This document shows positions 7,549-14,555 of a stretch of DNA of 64,000 bases, in pieces. The translations under genes and the position numbers were made by a program. The notes beneath the pieces were generated by a model. The model worked only from the letters and a program-made list of their open reading frames with translations. It had not been told where the DNA came from and did no database searches. Numbering within the stretch: position 1 is the first letter of the stretch; every line of letters starts with the position of its first letter. The DNA comes from Paradesertivirga superstes (GTDB lineage Bacteria; Bacteroidota; Bacteroidia; Sphingobacteriales; Sphingobacteriaceae). The stretch covers positions 62,001 through 126,000 of the forward strand of contig NZ_JBBJCN010000005.1 in the NCBI RefSeq assembly GCF_037622515.1, read 5' to 3'.

Positions 7549-8802
7549 TTAAATTCCGAAAGCCGCTTTTACTTTATCAAGATAATCAAGCTTCTCCCAG
7601 GTAAACAATTCCACTTCCACATTTTTCTTTTCACCGTTTGCACCTTCAAACTGCTTGTTAACAATTTCAGAAGTTCTTCCCATATGGCCGTAAGCAGCAG
7701 TCTCTGCATACATAGGATTACGTAACTTTAACCTGGTTTCGATCCCGTAAGGAGTCATATCAAAAAGTTCTGAGACCTTATTGGCAATCTCGCCATCATT
7801 AAGACCCACTTTTGCAGTCCCGTAGGTGTTAACATAAATACCCATAGGGTCTTTTACGCCGATTGCATAAGATACCTGAACCAGGATTTCATCACAAACT
7901 CCGGCTGCAACAAGGTTTTTAGCGATATGACGGGTTGCATAAGCTGCAGAGCGGTCAACTTTTGAGGGATCTTTACCCGAAAAAGCACCACCACCGTGCC
8001 CGCCTTTACCACCATAAGTATCTACAATGATTTTACGGCCTGTTAAGCCGGTATCACCATGAGGCCCGCCTATAACGAACTTTCCTGTAGGATTGATATG
8101 ATATTTAATATCGCTGTTGAACAAACTTTGTAATTCAGGTTTAAGCTGTGCTTTGATTCTTGGAATAAGAATATTGATGATGTCGGCGCTGATTTTCTCC
8201 TGCATCGCTTTTTCCTCTGCAAAATCATCATGCTGTGTAGACACTACTATAGCATCGATACGCACAGGTTTGTGATCATCGTTGTATTCGATAGTAACCT
8301 GGGATTTTGCATCCGGACGTAAATATTGAATTTCAGAATTTTCTCTGCGCAGTACAGCAAGCTCAATTAAAATCTTATGTGCCAGATCCAGCGCAAGCGG
8401 CATATAGTTCGATGTTTCGCTGGTTGCATAACCAAACATCATCCCCTGGTCTCCAGCGCCCTGTTCCTGTCTCTCCAAACGATCTACCCCCTGATTGATA
8501 TCAGCAGACTGCTCATGAATTGCAGAGATGATACCGCATGAGCTCGCTTCGAACATGTACTCAGCTTTTGTATAACCAATTTTAGTGATTACCTCTCTTG
8601 CGATTTTCTGTACATCGAGATAAGTATTCGATTTAACCTCACCGGCTAACACTACTAAGCCAGTGGTTACCAGGGTTTCGCAGGCTACTTTAGAATCAGC
8701 ATCCCAGGCTAAAAAGTTGTCGATTAGAGCATCTGATATCTGATCCGCTACTTTATCCGGGTGTCCTTCAGAAACAGACTCAGAAGTAAATAAATATGGC
8801 AT
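7549..8802 (-). CDS. metK: S-adenosylmethionine synthetase
   Basis: 417 residues, usual length for the bacteroidotal enzyme. Makes AdoMet from methionine and ATP in the cytoplasm as a tetramer. Seen: the N-terminal ATP site SEGHPDKVADQISDA (residues 8-22), the conserved GDQGMMFGYA block near 117-126, and the phosphate-binding loop GGGAFSGKDPSKVDRSAAY near 270-288, including the signature GGGAFSGKD. The gene is preceded by a SAM-II riboswitch candidate and followed by an intrinsic terminator, so it is a single-gene unit under product feedback. metF and metH at the right end of the window belong to the same pathway. Confidence 0.97.
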   Translation of the reverse strand: MPYLFTSESVSEGHPDKVADQISDALIDNFLAWDADSKVACETLVTTGLVVLAGEVKSNTYLDVQKIAREVITKIGYTKAEYMFEASSCGIISAIHEQSADINQGVDRLERQEQGAGDQGMMFGYATSETSNYMPLALDLAHKILIELAVLRRENSEIQYLRPDAKSQVTIEYNDDHKPVRIDAIVVSTQHDDFAEEKAMQEKISADIINILIPRIKAQLKPELQSLFNSDIKYHINPTGKFVIGGPHGDTGLTGRKIIVDTYGGKGGHGGGAFSGKDPSKVDRSAAYATRHIAKNLVAAGVCDEILVQVSYAIGVKDPMGIYVNTYGTAKVGLNDGEIANKVSELFDMTPYGIETRLKLRNPMYAETAAYGHMGRTSEIVNKQFEGANGEKKNVEVELFTWEKLDYLDKVKAAFGI

Positions 8803-8869
8803 ATTAAAAAAAATAAAAAATTAAAAACTCAATCTTGAGGAAGGAAAGGGATTGCAGATGTAAAAAACT

Positions 8870-8942
8870 CAGTATTAGCAATTTTTTTACGTGGTTGCAA
8901 TCTTGCTGCCCTAAGCAGCAAAGCAAATCATTCCACTGTTAC
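8870..8942 (-). promoter_or_regulatory. SAM-II (SAM-alpha) riboswitch candidate upstream of metK
   Basis: On the minus strand, CAGTGG (8938-8933) opens the element and pairs through GTGG with CCAC of TTGCAACCACGT (8891-8894 region); the loop contains the family motif TGATTTG and an extra hairpin GCTGC-ttagg-GCAGC. After the stem come an A-rich linker and TTGCTAATACTG. These blocks (GATTTG, TTGCAnCCACGT, A-rich, GCTAA) match the SAM-II consensus order and spacing, a pseudoknot aptamer known in Alphaproteobacteria and Bacteroidota. About 65 nt separate it from the ATG. Binding AdoMet would be expected to reduce metK expression. The switching mechanism is not clear; CTCAAGATTGAG followed by T-rich sequence lies just downstream. 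Confidence 0.8.
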
Positions 8943-8947
8943 GAGGG

Positions 8948-8955
8948 CGAAAGTA
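8948..8955 (-). promoter_or_regulatory. -7 promoter box of metK
   Basis: Minus-strand TACTTTCG, one mismatch to TAnnTTTG, placed a few nucleotides before the start of the SAM-II aptamer, where a transcription start would be expected. Confidence 0.35.
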
Positions 8956-9010
8956 CAATTATTTTTATATTAAGGGAAATTATAAGGTATTTTAGCTTTT
9001 TATATTTTCA

Positions 9011-9883
9011 TTGAAAAAGAGCGTATTATTCATCATAAACCCCATATCCGGGGGCAAAAGAAAATCAGATTTTCCGGTATTCGCAAAGACCCGCCTGGAT
9101 TTGAGTCTGTTTGAACCTGAGTTTGTTTATACCGAATGGCCTACGCATGCTAATGAGCTGGCGCAGGGAGCTGTGGAAAGCGGAAAGGATATAGTGGTTT
9201 CTGTGGGCGGCGACGGCACAATAAATGAGATCGCTTCAGCGCTGGAAGGCAGCGAAGTGATCATGGGCATCATTCCCTTTGGCTCGGGCAACGGACTGGC
9301 CAGGTCTATGAATATCTCCCTGGATAATGAAAAAGCTATTGCTGTTATAAATAACTTAAACAGCCGCAGGATTGATTCGGCAGCATTAAATGACCGTAAA
9401 TTTTTTAATATGGCGGGCATGGGCTTTGATGCGCATATCAGTTTGAAGTTTGCCAGCCTTAAAAACCGGGGGTTAAAGGGCTATATCAGCACTGCTCTGA
9501 CCGAAATTTCATCTTATGTGCCCGATGTGTATGATCTGATCATTGACGGAAATCATTTTCAGAGAGAGGCATTTATGATTAGTATTGCAAACTCGTGTCA
9601 GTATGGGAATAATGCTTATATATCGCCGGAGGCTAAACTGGATGATGGGTTACTCGATATTTGTATCATTAAGCCTTTTTCATTGGTTCAGTTGCCGCTG
9701 ATAGGGTATCATTTGTTTAATAAAACTGTACATAAAACACAGTACGTTGAGATAATAAAAGGAAAAGATATACGTATTAACAGAAAAAACGAGGGAACAG
9801 TCCATTTAGACGGAGAGCCGGTAGAAATGGATAAAGAGATCAGTATCAGGGTCAAACCCCTTTCTCTCTCAGTTTTGAACTAA
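9011..9883 (+). CDS. Diacylglycerol kinase-family lipid kinase (YegS/DgkB-like)
   Basis: 290 residues. Phosphorylates a lipid alcohol with ATP, at the membrane face. Seen: INPISGG near the N-terminus (residues 9-15), VSVGGDGTINE with the nucleotide-binding GGDGT at 66-70, FGSGNGLARS at 90-99, and the C-terminal domain ending with HLDGEPVEM. No TM segment, as expected for the soluble DAGK_cat family. The start is TTG, chosen because no ATG precedes the conserved KKSVLFIINP. The SUI1-like gene follows after 5 bp, so the two are co-transcribed. The true lipid is unknown; family members act on diacylglycerol, phosphatidylglycerol or sphingoid bases. Confidence 0.88.
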   Translation: MKKSVLFIINPISGGKRKSDFPVFAKTRLDLSLFEPEFVYTEWPTHANELAQGAVESGKDIVVSVGGDGTINEIASALEGSEVIMGIIPFGSGNGLARSMNISLDNEKAIAVINNLNSRRIDSAALNDRKFFNMAGMGFDAHISLKFASLKNRGLKGYISTALTEISSYVPDVYDLIIDGNHFQREAFMISIANSCQYGNNAYISPEAKLDDGLLDICIIKPFSLVQLPLIGYHLFNKTVHKTQYVEIIKGKDIRINRKNEGTVHLDGEPVEMDKEISIRVKPLSLSVLN

Positions 9884-9888
9884 TTATA

Positions 9889-10233
9889 ATGCCAAAAAAA
9901 AACAAAAATATTGCCGGTGTGGTTTACTCCACAGACCCTGAATTTCAGTATCAGTTTGATGAGGAAGCGGAGCAGCAAACCCTGGCTCCAAATCAGCAGG
10001 ATTTGAGAGTACAGCTGGATAAGAAACAAAGAGGCGGTAAAGCAGTTACCCTGATAACTGGGTTTATAGGCACCGAAACCGATTTAGCAGAACTGGGAAA
10101 AAAGCTTAAACAGAAATGCGGAACAGGCGGTGCCGCAAAAAACGGTGAAATTCTGGTACAGGGCGATTTTAGAGATAAAATTGTTGAAATGCTTAAAAAT
10201 GACGGATTTAAGGTGAAAAAATCCGGGGGTTAA
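9889..10233 (+). CDS. SUI1/eIF1-like translation factor (YciH family)
   Basis: 114 residues. The C-terminal half (from about 38) carries the SUI1 fold signature: LDKKQRGGKAVTLITGF, LGKKLKQKCGTGGAAKNGEI and VQGDFRDKIVEML, matching bacterial YciH and eukaryotic eIF1. By family it would act at the 30S P-site region in start-codon selection, although its role in bacteria is poorly defined. The N-terminal 38 residues are acidic and unordered-looking. Co-transcribed with the lipid kinase gene and followed by an AT-rich terminator. Confidence 0.9.
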   Translation: MPKKNKNIAGVVYSTDPEFQYQFDEEAEQQTLAPNQQDLRVQLDKKQRGGKAVTLITGFIGTETDLAELGKKLKQKCGTGGAAKNGEILVQGDFRDKIVEMLKNDGFKVKKSGG

Positions 10234-10286
10234 TACCGATTTAACAAAAGCTTAACCTCTATTTGATCAGTATACTTGCATTTAAG

Positions 10287-10321
10287 AGAAAAAATAGTTT
10301 TCATTGTAAAACTATTTTTTT
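10287..10321 (+). terminator. AT-rich terminator after the SUI1-like gene
   Basis: AAAAATAGTTTT-cattgt-AAAACTATTTTT with T7. The stem is A/T-rich and therefore weak, but is perfectly paired and followed by T-rich sequence. Confidence 0.6.
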
Positions 10322-10499
10322 CAAATAAGAGTTATTGTCCGGTAAGAAAGGGTATAAACACGTAACGCATTTGTTATCTTAGGCGCGGGATATTTTTTAT
10401 TATTTCGTAACTTATACTTTTATTAACCTATTGAATTATATTGCAATCAAAAATTAAACTAATATTATAATCTAAACTAAAACTAAATTTTAAAGTAAA

Positions 10500-11333
10500 A
10501 TGGCAACCGCACCAAAAGCAACAACAGCAACAGCGAAGAAAGAGGGATCAGGTTCAAGCATCTTTGCAAGTTTAACCATAGTAATCTGTATCGTGATCGG
10601 ATTTCTATTGTGGAAATTTGTAATGGGTAACCCTTCAAATTTTGAAGGAGGAGACCCTGAAAACGGACACCCACTACCAGGGAATTATTTTGGTATGGTT
10701 TACAAAGGTGGTTTTATTGTTCCTGTATTAATGGGAATGTTTTTAATGGTAATCGTTTTTTCAATAGAGCGTTTTATCGTAATTAATAAAGCATCCGGAA
10801 GTGGCAGTATCGATGTATTTGTTAAAAAGATACAGGCTAACTTAAACGCAGGGAATATCGAAGCAGCAATGGCTGAGTGTGATAAACAAAAAGGATCTGT
10901 TGCCAATGTTATTAAATCAGGATTAAAAAAATACCGTGAAGTGGAAGCAGATTCAAAAATGGATACCGAGCAGGCTTCATTAGCGATTCAGAAAGATATT
11001 GAAGAAGCAACTTCACTTGAAATGCCGATGCTGGAGCAAAACTTAACCGTAATTGCGACATTAGTATCAATTGGTACATTAGCGGGTCTGTTGGGTACGG
11101 TAACAGGTATGATTAAAGCGTTCGCCGGTTTGGCAACTGCTGGTGCACCCGATCAGGCTGCTCTTGCAAATGGTATCTCTGAGGCATTAATTAATACAGC
11201 AACCGGAATCGCGACTTCTGCACTGGCAATTATTATGTATAATATATTCACTTCTAAGATTGATAAGTTAACCTATTCAATTGATGAAGCTGGATTTTCA
11301 ATTGTACAAACTTACGCGAGTACACATAAATAA
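10500..11333 (+). CDS. exbB: ExbB/TolQ/MotA proton-channel protein
   Basis: 277 residues. Inner-membrane pentamer of the TonB energising complex; uses proton motive force to drive outer-membrane transport. Seen: TM1 around 28-45, TM2 around 70-95 (FIVPVLMGMFLMVIVFSIERFIV), and the conserved MotA/ExbB block with TM3/TM4 (TLVSIGTLAGLLGTVTGMIKAF near 185-210, then ISEALINTATGIATSALAIIMYNIF). An N-terminal Ala/Thr/Lys-rich tail of about 20 residues is extra relative to E. coli ExbB. First gene of the exbB-exbD-exbD-tonB cluster; a 266-bp upstream gap gives room for a long leader. A hairpin separates it from the first exbD. Confidence 0.93.
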   Translation: MATAPKATTATAKKEGSGSSIFASLTIVICIVIGFLLWKFVMGNPSNFEGGDPENGHPLPGNYFGMVYKGGFIVPVLMGMFLMVIVFSIERFIVINKASGSGSIDVFVKKIQANLNAGNIEAAMAECDKQKGSVANVIKSGLKKYREVEADSKMDTEQASLAIQKDIEEATSLEMPMLEQNLTVIATLVSIGTLAGLLGTVTGMIKAFAGLATAGAPDQAALANGISEALINTATGIATSALAIIMYNIFTSKIDKLTYSIDEAGFSIVQTYASTHK

Positions 11334-11350
11334 AATTTTTAGAAGATTTT

Positions 11351-11379
11351 TATACCGGGCTTATGGAAAATCCGGTATA
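11351..11379 (+). promoter_or_regulatory. Intercistronic hairpin between exbB and exbD
   Basis: TATACCGG (11351-11358) and CCGGTATA (11372-11379) are a perfect 8-bp inverted repeat around a 13-nt loop in the 83-bp gap. The downstream sequence (ATTTCATCTC) is not a strong T-run, so a partial terminator or an RNA-processing/stability element is more likely than full termination. Confidence 0.5.
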
Positions 11380-11416
11380 ATTTCATCTCTATATAAACCG
11401 ATAAGAAATTTAAGCG

Positions 11417-12037
11417 ATGCCAAGAGTTAAAGTTCCAAGAAAGAGTACCGCTATTGATATGACGGCTATGTGCGACGTAGCTTTTCTGTTGTTAACTTTT
11501 TTTATTTTAACAGCAACTGCACGCCAGCCCGAGCCTCTGCCGGTAGATACTCCTTCATCCACAGTACAGATAAAACAACCAACAGTTGATATTGCTACTC
11601 TTACTATAGGGCAGGGGAAAGTGTTTTTTGCTGTTGCAGGTCAGAATGTGCGTACACGTACACTTGAATTAATGAGTGAGCGTTATGGCGTGCCCTTTAC
11701 CGCTGATGAAAAAAACCGCTTCTCCTTAATTGAGACATTTGGAGCGCCTATTGGCAATTTAAAGCAAATAATTGGCATGAACGCGGGTGAGAGAAACAAA
11801 GAAGGCCTTCAGCCGGGAATTCCGATTGATTCGATTGCTAACAATGCTTCCGAGTTGCACTGGTGGATCTATAACGCACGTGTTGCTACCAAGGAAGTTA
11901 ATGGTACATCCCTGCGTTTTAGTATAAAAGGCGACTCCAAAGAGCAGTATCCAACTATCAAAAAAATAATTGATATGCTTCAAAAGCAGGAAGTAAATAA
12001 ATTCAGTTTAATTACTTCTCTGGAAGGAAGAGATTAA
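11417..12037 (+). CDS. exbD: ExbD/TolR biopolymer transport protein (first copy)
   Basis: 206 residues, longer than the approximately 140 of E. coli ExbD. One TM near the N-terminus (about 17-35: DMTAMCDVAFLLLTFFILTAT) holds the key Asp of the family (D in MCDVAFLLL), the proton-carrying residue; the rest is periplasmic. A loop of about 70 residues (roughly 75-145) is inserted before the final conserved alpha/beta unit (YPTIKKIIDMLQKQEVNKFSLITSLE). Works with ExbB and TonB. Bacteroidota commonly have two different ExbD paralogues in this cluster. Confidence 0.9.
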   Translation: MPRVKVPRKSTAIDMTAMCDVAFLLLTFFILTATARQPEPLPVDTPSSTVQIKQPTVDIATLTIGQGKVFFAVAGQNVRTRTLELMSERYGVPFTADEKNRFSLIETFGAPIGNLKQIIGMNAGERNKEGLQPGIPIDSIANNASELHWWIYNARVATKEVNGTSLRFSIKGDSKEQYPTIKKIIDMLQKQEVNKFSLITSLEGRD

Positions 12038-12058
12038 TAATCTTTAAAATATTATAAA

Positions 12059-12592
12059 ATGGCAGAATTAGATACCTCCGGCGGGGGTGGTAAAGGCGGG
12101 AAGGTTAGAAGTAAGAAAGCATCAACACGTATCGACTTAACAGCGATGGTGGATCTTGCATTCTTGCTGATCACATTCTTTATGCTTACTACTACCCTTG
12201 CGAAACCCCAGGCAATGGACCTTGCAATGCCGGATAAAGACGAAAAATTAGATCAGAGATTAGAAGTAGCAGATGATCGCACCATGACCATTCTTTTAGG
12301 CTCAAATAACAATATTGAGTGGTACATGGGAACAGTGGATAATCCATCGACACCCACGAAGACGATTTTTGGGAAAACAGGCATCAGACAGTCGATTCTG
12401 GACAAACTTAAGGACGTGAAACAGACAACCGGGAAAGATTTAATGATTTTAATAAAACCCAGTGAGAAATCCAACTACAAAAACCTTGTTGATATCCTGG
12501 ATGAAATGAAAATCACCAATGTAAAGTCTTACGCTATTGTTGATATTACCACTCCTGAAATTGGATTACTTCAACGCGACAAATTTTATTGA
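12059..12592 (+). CDS. exbD: ExbD/TolR biopolymer transport protein (second copy)
   Basis: 177 residues. After a Gly/Lys-rich cytoplasmic tail (GGGGKGGKVRSKKAS) comes the TM segment DLTAMVDLAFLLITFFMLTTTL with the conserved membrane Asp (MVDLAFLL). Periplasmic domain ends with YKNLVDILDEMKITNVKSYAIVDI, the ExbD C-terminal unit. It differs strongly from the first copy, so this is an old paralogue and not a recent duplication. Its stop codon lies 2 bp before the tonB ATG, suggesting translational coupling. Confidence 0.9.
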   Translation: MAELDTSGGGGKGGKVRSKKASTRIDLTAMVDLAFLLITFFMLTTTLAKPQAMDLAMPDKDEKLDQRLEVADDRTMTILLGSNNNIEWYMGTVDNPSTPTKTIFGKTGIRQSILDKLKDVKQTTGKDLMILIKPSEKSNYKNLVDILDEMKITNVKSYAIVDITTPEIGLLQRDKFY

Positions 12593-12594
12593 AA

Positions 12595-13419
12595 ATGGGA
12601 AAGTTAGATATTTTTAATCCGGCATGGCTCGATGTTGTTTTCGCAGGGCGAAACCAGGCATACGGCGCATACCAGTTGCGGAAGGCTAATCCTAAGAACA
12701 CTACAAAGGCTCTCTTTTTAGGCAGCGTACTCTTTATCGTCGCGGTTAGTTCCCCTTTAATTTTAAAATACATAAAAGGGATAACACCGCAGAGCGAAGA
12801 CGAAAAATTGATAGAAACAGAAGTAATTCTTACTCCTCCGCCTCCGGTTGACGAGAATACTCCTCCGCCTCCGCCTCCTGTAGAGCCTCCGAAACCAAAA
12901 ACAGATCAGGTTAAATTCCCGCCTCCGGTGGTAGTACCCAAAGAGCAGGTAAGAGATGAAGAGCCGCCTACTGTAGAAGAGCTTAAGGTTGCTGACCCGG
13001 GTCAGAAAACCATTGAAGGTGATCCTACTCAGGAAGTGCGTATTGATGAGCCCGTTGGAGAAGCGCCTGTAGGTTCGAAAATTACAGAGGATAACGGTGT
13101 GTATAACCAGGCAAGCGTTGAGCTGATGCCTGAATATCCCGGAGGTATCCAGAAGTTTCTTGAATGGGTGGGTAGTAATTACTCATTCCCTGCTGCGGCT
13201 TCAGAAGCGGGAGTTTCAGGAAGAATGATTGTACAATTCGTTGTTGAAAAGGATGGTACATTAACAGATATCCAGGTACCCAGAGATTTAGGTTACGGTA
13301 CCGGCGAAGCGGCCAAAAAACTTTTGTCAAAATCCAAAAAATGGAAAGCAGGAGTACAAAACGGACGTCCGGTTAGGGTTCAGTATACATTACCATTAAT
13401 GCTAAAAGTTCCTGAATAA
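12595..13419 (+). CDS. tonB: Energy transducer TonB
   Basis: 274 residues from the ATG at 12595; a TTG two codons earlier (12589) would overlap exbD but MGKLDIFNPAWLDVVFAGRNQAYGAYQLRK is the typical bacteroidotal N-terminus. Seen: short cytoplasmic N-domain, TM at about 43-62, a Pro-rich spacer (PPPPVDENTPPPPPPVEPPKPK, about 77-100) for crossing the periplasm, and a C-terminal TonB_C domain (about 185-270: MPEYPGGIQKFLEWV... GRMIVQFVVEKDG... YTLPLML). Couples the ExbBD motor to SusC/RagA-type outer-membrane receptors. Confidence 0.93.
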   Translation: MGKLDIFNPAWLDVVFAGRNQAYGAYQLRKANPKNTTKALFLGSVLFIVAVSSPLILKYIKGITPQSEDEKLIETEVILTPPPPVDENTPPPPPPVEPPKPKTDQVKFPPPVVVPKEQVRDEEPPTVEELKVADPGQKTIEGDPTQEVRIDEPVGEAPVGSKITEDNGVYNQASVELMPEYPGGIQKFLEWVGSNYSFPAAASEAGVSGRMIVQFVVEKDGTLTDIQVPRDLGYGTGEAAKKLLSKSKKWKAGVQNGRPVRVQYTLPLMLKVPE

Positions 13420-13423
13420 CACA

Positions 13424-13648
13424 ATGTTTCATAAAGAAAACAGAGAACAGAAATCGCCCGCAAAGCGATTTCTGTTCATTTTAGGGCTACTAATCTTCCT
13501 GTGTTATCTTGTTCTGGGCTTATGCCTAATATTCTGGAATAAGTTTTTACCACAGATTGAAAGTCCGTACCGGCATTTATTTGCGGTTCTTTTGATTGTA
13601 TATGCAGCATTCCGTTTTAGCAGATTGTTTAAAACAAGAGAGGTTTAA
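13424..13648 (+). CDS. Small membrane protein, function unknown
   Basis: 74 residues with two hydrophobic segments (about 16-38 and 49-63) joined by a short loop and with basic ends (KSPAKR at the N-terminus, RFSRLFKTREV at the C-terminus). It starts 4 bp after tonB and its stop abuts the next ATG, so it is translated with its neighbours and is a real gene. I recognise no family. The position between tonB and the PstS-like gene suggests a role tied to the inner-membrane TonB machinery, but that is inference from context only. Confidence 0.75.
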   Translation: MFHKENREQKSPAKRFLFILGLLIFLCYLVLGLCLIFWNKFLPQIESPYRHLFAVLLIVYAAFRFSRLFKTREV

Positions 13649-14533
13649 ATGAAATGTTCATTTGTTTACGTGGTCTTATGTTGCCTGGTTTTTCTATCCT
13701 GTTCGGAGAGCAAGACCAAGCAGTCTGCAACTGTGGGAACAACAAAAATCCTTGTTGATGATAGCTTTGCACCTATTATAGAAGATCAATACATTGTATT
13801 CGACAGCAGTTATCCCCGGGCAAAGATCGATCTCGTCTATAAGCCTGAAATTCAGCTGTTAAATCTGCTGCTGACAGATAGTATTGATGTCGCTATTATG
13901 TCAAGAAAATTGTTGGCCCATGAAGCCAGGTTTTATGAAAGCCGCGACGTTATTATCCGGACCAACCATATCGCTACAGATGCAATAGCACTTATAACCA
14001 GGCAGCCTGCCTCCGATTCGACAATAACTATTGATGAAATTAAGGCGATTATGAGGGGTAAATCTTCAAAAAGCCTCGTGTTTGATAATCCCAGCTCCAG
14101 CACGGTAAGGTATCTTAAAGAACTGGCAGAAATAAAAAATTTACCCGCGCGTGGTGTTTATGCCCTTAGCAGCAATGCAGAAGTTATTAAATATGTGCAC
14201 AATAATCCGGGTACTATAGGTGTTATAGGATATAATTGGATAAAGCAGCCAACTAAAGAGTTAGAACCTATCGTTGAAAAACTTAAAATTATGTCAGTAA
14301 AAAATTCGCCGGGGCTTGCAGGCTCGGATCAATTTTATGAACCGACTCAAAATAACATAGCTTTGGGCTTATATCCGCTTTGCAGGGAATTGTATATAAT
14401 TAACTGTCAGGGTGGTTCTGGTGTGGGCACGGGTTTTGCTGCTTTTCTTGCCAGCGAGCGCGGACAAAGAATAATGCTGAAAGCAGGTTTATTGCCGGAT
14501 AGTATACCGACCCGGGAAGTTATAATAAGATAA
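13649..14533 (+). CDS. PstS-like substrate-binding lipoprotein
   Basis: 294 residues. A signal peptide with lipobox (LVFLSC, Cys18) makes it a lipoprotein. The mature part has the periplasmic-binding fold of the PstS/phosphate family: ILVDDSFAPIIEDQ, a VAIMSRKL hinge, IDEIKAIMRGK, DNPSSSTVRYLKE and GTIGVIGYNWI, ending with a QGGSGVGTGFAAFLASERGQ stretch typical of PBP-like family 2 proteins. No ABC permease or ATPase gene is nearby, so phosphate import is not established; in this cluster it may instead serve the TonB system. Start ATG overlaps nothing and directly follows the previous stop. Confidence 0.82.
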   Translation: MKCSFVYVVLCCLVFLSCSESKTKQSATVGTTKILVDDSFAPIIEDQYIVFDSSYPRAKIDLVYKPEIQLLNLLLTDSIDVAIMSRKLLAHEARFYESRDVIIRTNHIATDAIALITRQPASDSTITIDEIKAIMRGKSSKSLVFDNPSSSTVRYLKELAEIKNLPARGVYALSSNAEVIKYVHNNPGTIGVIGYNWIKQPTKELEPIVEKLKIMSVKNSPGLAGSDQFYEPTQNNIALGLYPLCRELYIINCQGGSGVGTGFAAFLASERGQRIMLKAGLLPDSIPTREVIIR

Positions 14534-14555
14534 TTAATACATTAAATATTTAAGC

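Noticed and set aside
7417..7725. 102-aa ORF antisense to the metK end
   Set aside because: Crosses the metK terminator and the metK coding strand; no recognisable features.
8803..8870. Strong attenuator terminator between the SAM-II aptamer and metK
   Set aside because: CTCAAGATTGAG gives at most a 4-5 bp stem with a very small loop; T-rich sequence follows but the hairpin is too weak to assert termination.
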